Origin: DATIJJ01 sp039936115
GTDB lineage: Bacteria; Pseudomonadota; Gammaproteobacteria; DSM-16500
Reading direction: 5' to 3'
Length of the DNA: 5,321 nucleotides
Assembly (NCBI GenBank): GCA_039936115.1
Contig: JBDTIZ010000237.1
Location: 1-5,321, forward strand
How positions within the stretch are numbered: position 1 is the stretch's first letter; each line of letters starts with the position of its first letter. The position numbers were made by a program, and so were the translations under genes. This document shows, one piece after another, positions 1-5,321 of the stretch. Below the pieces are notes generated by a model. The model did not search any database. It had not been told where the DNA came from and saw only the letters and a list, made by a program, of their open reading frames with translations.

Positions 1-27
1 AATGACTTTTTTATGTTTTTGATTCCA

Positions 28-184
28 GACCCCGCAACAAGTGCGGGGTGACAGTGATGCAAGGTGGGGGTGACAGTGATCAGGGTGCAGAGTCACAGTG
101 ATCAGGATGCAGAGTCACAGTGATGCAGGGTAACAGTAGCGTAAGGCGCTGAGTGACAGCGGCATCCAGCGCGGGCGCCACAGC
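28..184 (-). repeat. Degenerate tandem repeat array downstream of ubiK
   Basis: Read on the minus strand, which is the direction of ubiK transcription, this stretch is a series of units of mostly 22 bases that each begin with a version of ACTGTCAC. On the plus strand the matching GTGACAGT-like motifs start at 48, 70, 92, 114, 130 and about 153. Spacing is 22, 22, 22, 16 and 23 bases, and a further poor unit reaches 184. The outermost unit merges into a perfect hairpin (29-49). Units become less like the hairpin unit toward the ubiK stop codon: ACTGTCACCCC, then ACTGTGACTCT, then GCTGTCACTCAG, then GCTGTGGCG. The array ends about 11 bases from the stop codon. No open reading frame of note lies here. 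It is a dispersed non-coding repeat; the function is unknown. Confidence 0.85.
29..49 (-). repeat. GC-rich palindrome (8-bp stem, 5-base loop) ending the left array
   Basis: ACCCCGCA (29-36) pairs perfectly with TGCGGGGT (42-49) around the 5-base loop ACAAG. In the ubiK transcript this would be a stable hairpin about 150 bases past the stop codon. It is not followed by a U-tract on the minus strand, where the next bases are CTGGAATCAAAAAC, so it is not a textbook Rho-independent terminator. It may still stabilise a 3' end or act as a REP-like element. The same hairpin with the same loop, read in the transcription direction, occurs at 5293-5313. Confidence 0.85.
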
Positions 185-195
185 TAATGAAATAG

Positions 196-462
196 CTATT
201 TCTTTTCCCGCGTCTTCTTTTTAAGAGAACCTTCCAGCTCAGTCAATTTAGCCTCTAACGCTTCAATCCGCTTCCGACTACGCGCAAGCACTTTAGTTTG
301 GGCATCGAATTCGTCCCGAGTCACCAAATCCATTTTAGAAAAAGTCGCCTGCAAAACTGCATGGAAATTTTTTTCCATATCTTTTTTTAAGACTTGCAAG
401 TTAGGAGGCAGCGCATCGCATAGTTTTTGGGTTATTTCATCTAGCAGATTACGTTTGCTCAT
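196..462 (-). CDS. ubiK: Ubiquinone biosynthesis accessory factor UbiK (BMFP family)
   Basis: This 88-residue protein matches the UbiK/YqiC family, which in E. coli is 96 residues. UbiK assists aerobic ubiquinone synthesis together with UbiJ, and the family has trimeric coiled-coil and membrane-fusogenic properties. The diagnostic stretch is KMDLVTRDEFDAQTKVLAR (residues 43-61), nearly the same as the E. coli segment around LVSREEFDVQTQVL. It is followed by a leucine-heptad coiled coil (about 62-80) and a lysine-rich tail (81-88). The N-terminal half (6-40) is predicted amphipathic helix. The ATG has a good Shine-Dalgarno sequence, AGAGGT (plus-strand 468-473), with a 5-base spacer. It overlaps the 3' end of the SpeE-like gene by 14 bases, so the two are probably cotranscribed and translationally coupled. 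The repeat array begins just past the stop. The role is inferred from the family; the assignment is firm. Confidence 0.93.
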   Translation of the reverse strand: MSKRNLLDEITQKLCDALPPNLQVLKKDMEKNFHAVLQATFSKMDLVTRDEFDAQTKVLARSRKRIEALEAKLTELEGSLKKKTREKK

Positions 463-1111
463 CGATGACCTCTGTGTGTTGGCTCAGTAGTTCTCGGCAC
501 ATAAATTCCGGTAGCGCAAAAGCAGCTTTATGTACGTCGAGATTATAATAGCGCGTTGAAAACGCTTTAGTGAAAATGGCTTTTTCTCGCGGTCGTTTGA
601 TCATGCCTTGTTTGATTGCCATTACAGCGGCCCGCCAGCCGTGTGCAAAATTAGGCTGAGGAAAGTGCAAAGCTTGCACATCACTGAAGCCTGCTTTTTT
701 CAGCAAATCTTGAATATTTTTTAATGCGAGGACGTTAAAAGGCGAATCGCTTTGCTGAATGAGAATACCGTCTGAATTCAACAGGGCAAAATATTGATCA
801 AAAGAGGTTTGTAAATGATGATTGTTTATAATCAACACATCAATCGAGCCCGGCACAATTTGAATTAAGCATTCAGCCGTATTGCCATAGCAATAAGCGA
901 TCTTAGTGTTTTTGTCGTCACCACTCTGTTTGTGCAATAGAAATTGCCATATTCGCGAGACGTTCGAATGTTTCAATACTTCACGTTCGATTCCTCGATC
1001 GAGATCATCGATAATAGCAATTTTTTCGGGGTTTCTATGCGCAAAGAGTGGAATATGCGCCATCATTTCGTGGTAAATGGTCGCATCACGATCAAGTAAT
1101 GAGTCTGGCAT
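449..1111 (-). CDS. Truncated, active-site-deficient spermidine synthase (SpeE) homologue
   Basis: This 220-residue protein aligns with polyamine aminopropyltransferase from about residue 61 of E. coli SpeE (288 aa) to its end. Anchors are LDRDATIYHEMMAHIPLFAH (6-25; E. coli ERDEFIYHEMMTHVPLLAH), EREVLKH (42-48) and RYYNLDVHKAAFALPEF (187-203; E. coli YYNPAIHTAAFALPQY). The N-terminal beta domain is missing. The nucleotide-binding GGGDG is replaced by IDDLDRG (34-40), the acidic VEID strand end by WQFLLHK, and the catalytic SDCTDPIGP loop after DVII by INNHHLQTS (95-103). Aminopropyl transfer or normal decarboxy-SAM binding therefore looks unlikely; the frame is intact, suggesting a retained pseudoenzyme or new role. 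I chose the ATG at 1111 because the SpeE homology begins just after it and AGGG (1124-1127) lies upstream, at a rather long 12-base spacing. The frame stays open to 1228, but that extension shows no clear SpeE similarity and would fill the divergent promoter region. It is the first gene of a pair with ubiK. Confidence 0.78.
   Translation of the reverse strand: MPDSLLDRDATIYHEMMAHIPLFAHRNPEKIAIIDDLDRGIEREVLKHSNVSRIWQFLLHKQSGDDKNTKIAYCYGNTAECLIQIVPGSIDVLIINNHHLQTSFDQYFALLNSDGILIQQSDSPFNVLALKNIQDLLKKAGFSDVQALHFPQPNFAHGWRAAVMAIKQGMIKRPREKAIFTKAFSTRYYNLDVHKAAFALPEFMCRELLSQHTEVIDEQT
468..473 (-). promoter_or_regulatory. Ribosome binding site of ubiK
   Basis: On the minus strand AGAGGT lies 5 bases before the ubiK ATG and inside the last codons of the SpeE-like gene. 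It supports the start at 462 and indicates that ubiK is translated from a shared message. Confidence 0.7.
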
Positions 1112-1148
1112 GTTGGTCAATTTCCCTGAAAATAATCCATGGTTTGTT

Positions 1149-1163
1149 ATTTTGACGCAAAAT
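1149..1163. promoter_or_regulatory. Inverted repeat in the divergent control region, possible operator
   Basis: ATTTTGACGCAAAAT has perfect 6-base arms (ATTTTG and CAAAAT) around a 3-base centre. A second, looser pair of arms, CATGG (1138-1142) and CCATG (1166-1170), nearly encloses it. It overlaps the proposed -10 of the leftward promoter and sits about 40-53 bases before the proposed hemC start of transcription, where a shared regulator could act on both operons. It does not match an operator I recognise, and short AT-rich palindromes can occur by chance. Confidence 0.35.
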
Positions 1164-1177
1164 GGCCATGTACTCAA
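1149..1177 (-). promoter_or_regulatory. Candidate promoter for the SpeE-like/ubiK pair
   Basis: On the minus strand a -35-like TTGAGT (plus 1172-1177) is separated by 17 bases from a -10-like CAAAAT (plus 1149-1154). Each box matches four of six consensus positions. Transcription would start near 1142, giving a leader of about 30 bases to the ATG at 1111. The match is modest and this is a prediction only. Confidence 0.35.
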
Positions 1178-1186
1178 ACTTATTTC

Positions 1187-1195
1187 TGCTAGAAT
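1187..1195 (+). promoter_or_regulatory. Candidate extended -10 promoter of hemCDXY
   Basis: TGCTAGAAT is an extended -10 element (TGN followed by TAGAAT, one mismatch to TATAAT). There is no convincing -35 at 16-18 bases upstream, which extended -10 promoters tolerate. Transcription would begin near 1201, giving a leader of about 30 bases to the hemC ATG. No strong Shine-Dalgarno sequence is visible in that leader; the best purine run is GGATCGGTGG at 1211-1220. Confidence 0.45.
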
Positions 1196-1230
1196 AACGA
1201 GCGTATAGATGGATCGGTGGCAGAACACAC

Positions 1231-2157
1231 ATGAATAAAAAATCTCTCATTATCGCAACGCGTGAAAGTCCCTTAGCGTTATGGCAAGCCAATTGGGTTA
1301 AGCAACGTTTAGAAGATATTCATAAAGGACTCTCGGTGCAGTTGCTAGGCATTACGACTAGCGCGGATAAACTTCTTTCGACGCCGCTTTATAAAGTGGG
1401 CGGCAAAGGTTTATTCGTCAAAGAATTAGAAGAGGCACTCCGGAAAGAAGAAGCCGATATTGCTGTGCATTCCATGAAAGATGTCCCCATGATATTGCCG
1501 ATAGGTCTAAGTGTGCCTGTGCTCTGCGAGCGTTTTGATGCGCGTGATGCGCTGGTTGCCAATGATTTTCATTCGCTAGATAGCTTGCCCAAAGGCGCTG
1601 TCGTTGGGACGTCGAGCTTGCGTAGACAAAGTCAGTTGCTTTCATTGCGCCCTGATTTAAAGATCGCATTTTTACGCGGCAATGTGAACACACGATTAGC
1701 TAAACTCGATAGCGGTGAATTTTCTGCGATTATTTTAGCGGCTGCCGGACTAAAACGTTTAGGTTTTGCTGAACGGATTCGCGCTTATTTAACGGTTGAA
1801 GAAATTTTACCGGCCGCCGGGCAAGGCGTGCTTGGTATTGAATGTCGCGAAGATGACACTGAAACTAAAGAATTAATTGCGCCACTTAATCATCGAGACA
1901 GTAATGCTTGCGTCACAGCAGAACGCGCATTATGTCGTTATTTAGGTGGCGGATGTCATGTGCCAATTGCAGCATATGCTGAAATAAAAGGAACTGAGGT
2001 CACTTTGCGGGGGTTGGTAGCTAACCCCGATGGCACAGTCATTTTACGTGCCGGTGAAACGGGATCAGTCGATCAGGTTGAAGCATTAGGCGTTGCTGTC
2101 GCACAAAAATTAATATCGCAGGGCGCTCAAACTATTTTGAATTCATTAACGGAGTAA
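1231..2157 (+). CDS. hemC: Hydroxymethylbilane synthase (porphobilinogen deaminase)
   Basis: HemC is a cytosolic enzyme that joins four porphobilinogen molecules into hydroxymethylbilane, using a covalently bound dipyrromethane cofactor. The 308-residue protein is full length and almost collinear in numbering with E. coli HemC. Visible motifs are the N-terminal [11 protein letters not shown] (10-20), [12 protein letters not shown] (56-67), AVHSMKDVP (78-86) with catalytic Asp84, [10 protein letters not shown] (126-135) and RGNVNTRL (149-156), both contributing arginines that hold the pyrrole carboxylates, and GGGCHVP (239-245) with the cofactor-attaching Cys242. All key residues are present, so it should be active. 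The segment that reads VTRGD in E. coli is TTSAD (42-46) here; the Asp is kept. It is the first gene of the haem operon, divergent from the SpeE-like gene, and ends one base before hemD. Confidence 0.98.
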   Translation: MNKKSLIIATRESPLALWQANWVKQRLEDIHKGLSVQLLGITTSADKLLSTPLYKVGGKGLFVKELEEALRKEEADIAVHSMKDVPMILPIGLSVPVLCERFDARDALVANDFHSLDSLPKGAVVGTSSLRRQSQLLSLRPDLKIAFLRGNVNTRLAKLDSGEFSAIILAAAGLKRLGFAERIRAYLTVEEILPAAGQGVLGIECREDDTETKELIAPLNHRDSNACVTAERALCRYLGGGCHVPIAAYAEIKGTEVTLRGLVANPDGTVILRAGETGSVDQVEALGVAVAQKLISQGAQTILNSLTE

Positions 2158-2158
2158 T

Positions 2159-2953
2159 ATGCAAAAGACGTTATCTGATCTCTGCGTTATGGTCACTCGG
2201 CCCAAACCGCAAGGCCAAATTCTTTGCGAAAAAATTAAAACATTAGGCGGCGTTCCTGTTTACTTGCCGACAATTGAAATTATGCCGCCTGAAAATACCA
2301 CTATTTTAAAAGAACAAATTGCACAGCTAGATCAGTATGATTTGATTATTTTTATCAGCCCTCAAGCGGTTTCTCAAAGCATTCCATTGATCCGGAAGCA
2401 TTGGCCAATGCCTCCTGCTAAGTTAAAATTTTTAGCAACCGGTCAAGGCACTGCAAATGCATTGCATACAGCGGGTTTTTCGACTGTCATTTTTCCTCCC
2501 GAGGAGTGGTCTACAGAAGGGTTATTAAAGTTGCCGATATTACAAAACATCAGCCAACAAAAAATTGCTTTAGTGCGGGGCGAAGGTGGGCGAGAATTAT
2601 TAGCAGACACATTGAAGGCGCGGGGCGCAAATGTAACGCATTTTATTGCTTATCGACGAACCGTTCCCAGTTTAGAAAAAAGCGAATCGTATGCCAGCTT
2701 ATTGCAACAACAAAAAATCGATATAATAGTATGCACTTCAGGCGAAAGTCTGCATAATTTAATAACATTAGTCGGTGTTGCTAATAAATCTTTTTTGCAA
2801 GATGTCGCATTGGTTGTGGTTAGCCAGCGCTTAGTGCTACTTGCAAAAGAATTGCAATTTACTCAAGTTTTTTTAGCGGGAAATGCTAGCCATAATATGA
2901 TTATCGATTCATTAGAATCCTATGCAAAGCATCACAAAAGGAAGTCGTCATGA
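2159..2953 (+). CDS. hemD: Uroporphyrinogen-III synthase
   Basis: HemD closes the linear hydroxymethylbilane made by HemC into uroporphyrinogen III, inverting ring D. The family is poorly conserved, but this 264-residue protein shows the expected bilobed pattern. The N-terminal strand ends in VTRP (12-15) and is followed by GGVPVYLPTIEIMPP. IIFISPQAV (63-71), ATGQGTANAL (93-102), STEGLL (118-123), the family-typical AYRRTVP (164-170) and CTSGESLHNL (192-201) follow in order. The ATG lies one base after the hemC stop, with GGAG (2151-2154) overlapping the hemC end as its ribosome binding site. The stop overlaps the hemX start by four bases (ATGA). Position straight after hemC strengthens the call. 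Length is close to the usual 240-260. Confidence 0.95.
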   Translation: MQKTLSDLCVMVTRPKPQGQILCEKIKTLGGVPVYLPTIEIMPPENTTILKEQIAQLDQYDLIIFISPQAVSQSIPLIRKHWPMPPAKLKFLATGQGTANALHTAGFSTVIFPPEEWSTEGLLKLPILQNISQQKIALVRGEGGRELLADTLKARGANVTHFIAYRRTVPSLEKSESYASLLQQQKIDIIVCTSGESLHNLITLVGVANKSFLQDVALVVVSQRLVLLAKELQFTQVFLAGNASHNMIIDSLESYAKHHKRKSS

Positions 2954-3993
2954 CAGATGAACATCAAACAGAAATTATAGAACAACCCGTAGACCAAAAA
3001 AATAAAAAATCACGCGCTATTTTTTGGGGCAACTTGGGAATGATATGTTCTGGGTTAGCGGCAGCTGTGTTAATGATTGTGATAGGCGTTGCAATCTATG
3101 GATTGCTGGCAACCAGCGACACGCTTGCGACCCATGTAGCAGAACTATCAGATAATGTGCTGCAATCCAAAGATACTGTTTTGCAAACACAAAAATCCGT
3201 GACAGATATTCGTGAATCCACGCAACAAATGACCGATGAGTTAAAAACGCAATCGCAAGCCATACTGGAGTTGCAAAAAAATCAGCGTAGTAACAAAGAC
3301 GATTTGTTGGTAGCGGAAGCGCAATATTTAGTAAAAGTCGCCAATGACAGCTTGGTGTTTGAAAATAATATTTCGCTCGCGATAAAATTATTACAATCAG
3401 CTGATCAAGATATTGCGAAATTGAATGATCCAAAGTTGTTAGCCGTGCGTCAAGCCATTGCCGCTGATTTGCTTGCTTTGCAGAGTGCGCATCAAGTCGA
3501 TGTGTCTGGTTTGTATGCGTGTTTAATCGCGTTGAATGATCAAGTCGACAAGCTGCCAGTCTTAAATAAATTTTCCAATGACCAGGCGCAAACAGCAACT
3601 GAACCTGCGAATGAAAAACTTTCCTGGTGGCGGCGCGGTTTACAAGCAACGGGACAAGCATTGATGCGAATTGTCATTGTGCGCAAAGGCCAAATGAATG
3701 TGCCGCCATTTTTGACGCCGGATCAGCAATCGCTTTTATATCAAAACTTACACTCGGAAATTGAAAAAGCCGAATGGGGTTTGTTGCACCAAAACACTGA
3801 AATTTATCACTCAAGTTTGCAGCAAGCGCTGACATGGATTAAACAATATGCGTTGCAAGATTCGCCCATCACGCAGCAAATATCGACGAGCCTGACACAG
3901 TTGATGCAAATAGATGTACAGCCCACTCGTGCGTCAGCAGCAGATTCATTGCGAGCGCTCCAAGGCTATCTGGCGGAAAATAATCATTTGTAA
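2950..3993 (+). CDS. hemX: HemX family inner-membrane protein (not a demonstrated methyltransferase)
   Basis: This 347-residue protein has a short charged cytosolic N-terminus (1-28), one membrane helix (about 29-53, NLGMICSGLAAAVLMIVIGV onward) and a predicted periplasmic coiled coil (about 57-112, rich in Q, T, L, E and K). The HemX core follows, with AEAQYLVKVAND (122-133) and then the spaced LLQSAD, NDP and VRQAIAADLLAL elements typical of the family. The family is often labelled uroporphyrinogen-III C-methyltransferase, but no SAM-binding methyltransferase domain is visible, so that name should not be read as an activity. It is somewhat shorter than E. coli HemX (393 aa). Start: ATG at 2950, overlapping the hemD stop, with AAAGGAAG (2937-2944) upstream. 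Its place between hemD and hemY suggests a scaffold or regulatory role in early haem synthesis; this is inference. Confidence 0.93.
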   Translation: MTDEHQTEIIEQPVDQKNKKSRAIFWGNLGMICSGLAAAVLMIVIGVAIYGLLATSDTLATHVAELSDNVLQSKDTVLQTQKSVTDIRESTQQMTDELKTQSQAILELQKNQRSNKDDLLVAEAQYLVKVANDSLVFENNISLAIKLLQSADQDIAKLNDPKLLAVRQAIAADLLALQSAHQVDVSGLYACLIALNDQVDKLPVLNKFSNDQAQTATEPANEKLSWWRRGLQATGQALMRIVIVRKGQMNVPPFLTPDQQSLLYQNLHSEIEKAEWGLLHQNTEIYHSSLQQALTWIKQYALQDSPITQQISTSLTQLMQIDVQPTRASAADSLRALQGYLAENNHL

Positions 3994-3997
3994 GAGG
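3994..3997 (+). promoter_or_regulatory. Ribosome binding site that decides the hemY start
   Basis: GAGG directly after the hemX stop codon lies 5 bases before ATG 4003. This spacing favours the ATG over the in-frame GTG at 3997, which would sit on the last base of the site. Confidence 0.65.
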
Positions 3998-4002
3998 TGT
4001 GT

Positions 4003-5196
4003 ATGCGTCGATTTATTGTTGGAATGATTATTTTAATTTTGTCCGTCTGGCTGGGTTTAAGAATTGCAGAAGATCCAGGTCTTGCTTTATTTACTTATCG
4101 TGATTGGTCCATGCAAATGCCGCTTTGGTTCGCAGCTGTTTGCTTAATTGTGCTAACGTTGTTCGTGTATTATTTGGTGCGTTTTATCGATGGAATCGAT
4201 AGTTCTTTTTATCGCTGGAAAAATTGGTTGCGTTGGCGGCGAAAAAACAAATCCTATAGCAAAACAAATCGTGGTTTGATTGAGTTAATCGAAGGCCATT
4301 GGCGCACGGCAGAAAATTTTCTTTTAGAAGGAATTAATCAATCGGATGCGCCATTAGTGAATTATTTGGCTGCCGCGAAAGCCGCACATGAGCGCGGCGC
4401 GTTTGATAAACGCGATCTGTATTTGCGAAAAGCGCATGATTTAGCACCGCAAGCGGATGTTGCGATTGGTTTAACTCAAGCACAATTGCAGCTGGATCAA
4501 GGACAGTTAGAGCAAGCGTTGGCAACCTTAAACCATTTGCGTACGATAACGCCGTTGCATGCGGTGGTATTGAAATTATTGCAAAAGACTTATATTCGTT
4601 TAGCCGATTGGAAAGCTTTATTACTTTTGTTACCAAGCATGCGTAAAGCAAAAACATTAACACCTGAGCAACTCGATGTAATGGAGTTGCGTGTTTATCA
4701 AGAGTTGTTAAGCGCGACTGCTAACAAAGCAGATAATGCAGAGACTATGCATGAATTCTGGAAAATCGTCCCACGTAAAGCACAAAAAAATTCGCAGCTC
4801 ATTTACACTTACGCAAAACAATTAATGCGTTTTCCTTATACCGCCAACGAAGTTGAAGTGTTAATTAATACGGCGGTGAAAAAAAATTGGGATAGCGACT
4901 TGGTGAGATTGTATGGTTTGTTAGTGACAGAAAATCCAAAAAAACAATTGTCGCATGCTGAAAAATGGATGAAACATTATCCGGATCAACCCATCTTGCT
5001 TTTAACCTTGGGTCGTTTGTGTTTGCAATGTCAGTTGTGGGGGAAGGCGCGGGGTTATCTGGAAGAGAGCTTGAGGTTGGAAGCTAATCCCGAGACATAT
5101 GTTGAGTATGGAAAATTGTTTGAGCAGTTGGGGGATGTGTCGACTGCGTTGGTGAATTATCGGGATGGGTTAGGGTTGGTGGCTGAGGTGGAATAG
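4003..5196 (+). CDS. hemY: HemY, TPR-containing inner-membrane protein of the haem operon
   Basis: The 397-residue protein is the gammaproteobacterial HemY (E. coli HemY is 398 aa) and is unrelated to the Bacillus protoporphyrinogen oxidase of the same name. It has two membrane helices (about 4-21 and 40-60) joined by the conserved AEDPGLALFTYRDW (22-35). A basic segment WRRKNK follows, then tetratricopeptide-like helices: IELIEGHWRTAENFLLEG (93-110), LVNYLAAAKAAHERG (118-132), LTQAQLQLDQGQLEQALATL (157-176), YIRLADWKALLLLLPSMRKA (197-216), and a last repeat ending in YRDGL. I place the start at ATG 4003, where GAGG (3994-3997) lies 5 bases upstream. A GTG at 3997 in the same frame would add two residues but would overlap that Shine-Dalgarno sequence. 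It follows hemX by nine bases. The last 50 or so codons are strikingly G-rich on the coding strand compared with the rest. Exact function in haem synthesis is not settled. Confidence 0.95.
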   Translation: MRRFIVGMIILILSVWLGLRIAEDPGLALFTYRDWSMQMPLWFAAVCLIVLTLFVYYLVRFIDGIDSSFYRWKNWLRWRRKNKSYSKTNRGLIELIEGHWRTAENFLLEGINQSDAPLVNYLAAAKAAHERGAFDKRDLYLRKAHDLAPQADVAIGLTQAQLQLDQGQLEQALATLNHLRTITPLHAVVLKLLQKTYIRLADWKALLLLLPSMRKAKTLTPEQLDVMELRVYQELLSATANKADNAETMHEFWKIVPRKAQKNSQLIYTYAKQLMRFPYTANEVEVLINTAVKKNWDSDLVRLYGLLVTENPKKQLSHAEKWMKHYPDQPILLLTLGRLCLQCQLWGKARGYLEESLRLEANPETYVEYGKLFEQLGDVSTALVNYRDGLGLVAEVE

Positions 5197-5201
5197 AAAT
5201 G

Positions 5202-5313
5202 CACCTCAAGCTACTGTCACTCACGCTTTATACTGCACTGTCACCTCATGCTTTATACCACACTGTCACCCCGCACTTTATACTACACTGTCACCCCGCA
5301 CTTGTTGCGGGGT
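5202..5313 (+). repeat. Degenerate tandem repeat array downstream of hemY
   Basis: Units beginning ACTGTCAC start at 5213, 5237, 5262 and 5287 (spacing 24, 25, 25). A partial unit, CACCTCAAGCTAC, starts at 5202, only five bases after the hemY stop. Most units carry a CTTTATAC-like middle (GCTTTATAC or ACTTTATAC). The unit at 5262 shares its first 17 bases exactly with the last unit at 5287, which then runs into a GC-rich hairpin. The units at 5237 and 5213 differ progressively more. It has the same building block and the same orientation relative to transcription as the array at 28-184. No gene lies between 5197 and the window end. Confidence 0.88.
5293..5313 (+). repeat. GC-rich palindrome ending the right array
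   Basis: ACCCCGCA (5293-5300) pairs with TGCGGGGT (5306-5313) around the loop CTTGT. It lies about 100 bases past the hemY stop and would form a stable hairpin in the hemCDXY transcript. The following CCGGGCTT is not a U-tract, so a classical intrinsic terminator is not supported, although the window ends too soon to exclude one. It is the reverse complement of the hairpin at 29-49. Confidence 0.85.
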
Positions 5314-5321
5314 CCGGGCTT

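Noticed and set aside
28..184. CRISPR array
   Set aside because: The periodic units are about 22 bases, degenerate and contiguous, with no conserved repeat alternating with unique spacers, and no cas genes are present.
182..198. Intrinsic terminator of ubiK from AGCTA/TAGCT arms
   Set aside because: The stem is only five AT-rich pairs, it overlaps the stop codon, and no U-tract follows on the minus strand.
1112..1228. N-terminal extension of the SpeE-like protein to 1228
   Set aside because: The added 39 residues show no clear SpeE beta-domain pattern and would occupy the whole divergent promoter region up to two bases from the hemC start. A faint similarity just before the chosen ATG cannot be excluded.
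2506..2757. Small 83-residue frame inside hemD
   Set aside because: Same strand but a different frame from a well-supported hemD, with no recognisable motif or ribosome binding site.
3017..3661. A 214-residue open frame on the minus strand
   Set aside because: It lies wholly inside hemX, antisense to it, shows no recognisable domain and has a shadow-like composition; hemX has clear family motifs and operon spacing.
28..5314. Composite transposon bounded by inverted repeats
   Set aside because: No transposase or target-site duplication is visible and the enclosed genes are housekeeping; the inverted repeats are better explained as dispersed palindromic elements downstream of two divergent operons.

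Overview
The window looks like a chromosomal housekeeping segment of a moderately AT-rich gammaproteobacterium. The reasons are the gammaproteobacterial haem order hemC-hemD-hemX-hemY and the presence of a UbiK/BMFP protein and a SpeE homologue that align best by eye with the E. coli versions. The codon usage and the dispersed GC-rich palindromic repeats would fit the Legionellales/Coxiellaceae, but that placement is inference from pattern memory and no database was searched.

Layout. Bases 1-27 hold nothing I can name. Bases 28-184 are a decaying tandem repeat array that starts with a perfect GC-rich hairpin. Two genes run leftward: ubiK (196-462) and, upstream of it, a truncated spermidine-synthase-like gene (449-1111) that overlaps ubiK by 14 bases. 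A divergent control region of about 120 bases (1112-1230) separates this pair from a rightward operon: hemC (1231-2157), hemD (2159-2953), hemX (2950-3993) and hemY (4003-5196). A second tandem array (5202-5313) ends in the same hairpin and closes the window.

How the genes work together. HemC polymerises porphobilinogen to hydroxymethylbilane and HemD cyclises it to uroporphyrinogen III, the branch point to haem, sirohaem and cobalamin. HemX and HemY are inner-membrane proteins that travel with hemCD in gammaproteobacteria and whose exact role is unsettled. UbiK is an accessory factor for aerobic ubiquinone synthesis. The window therefore joins two respiratory-cofactor pathways across one divergent promoter region. 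The SpeE-like protein seems to have lost the residues needed for aminopropyl transfer and is probably a pseudoenzyme or a repurposed fold.

The most striking non-coding structure is the pair of arrays. They lie immediately downstream of the last gene of each divergent operon, in the same orientation relative to transcription. They share a perfect 29-bp inverted repeat more than 5 kb apart, and their units drift further from the terminal hairpin sequence the nearer they lie to the stop codon. I see no mobile-element gene, CRISPR array, tRNA or rRNA.
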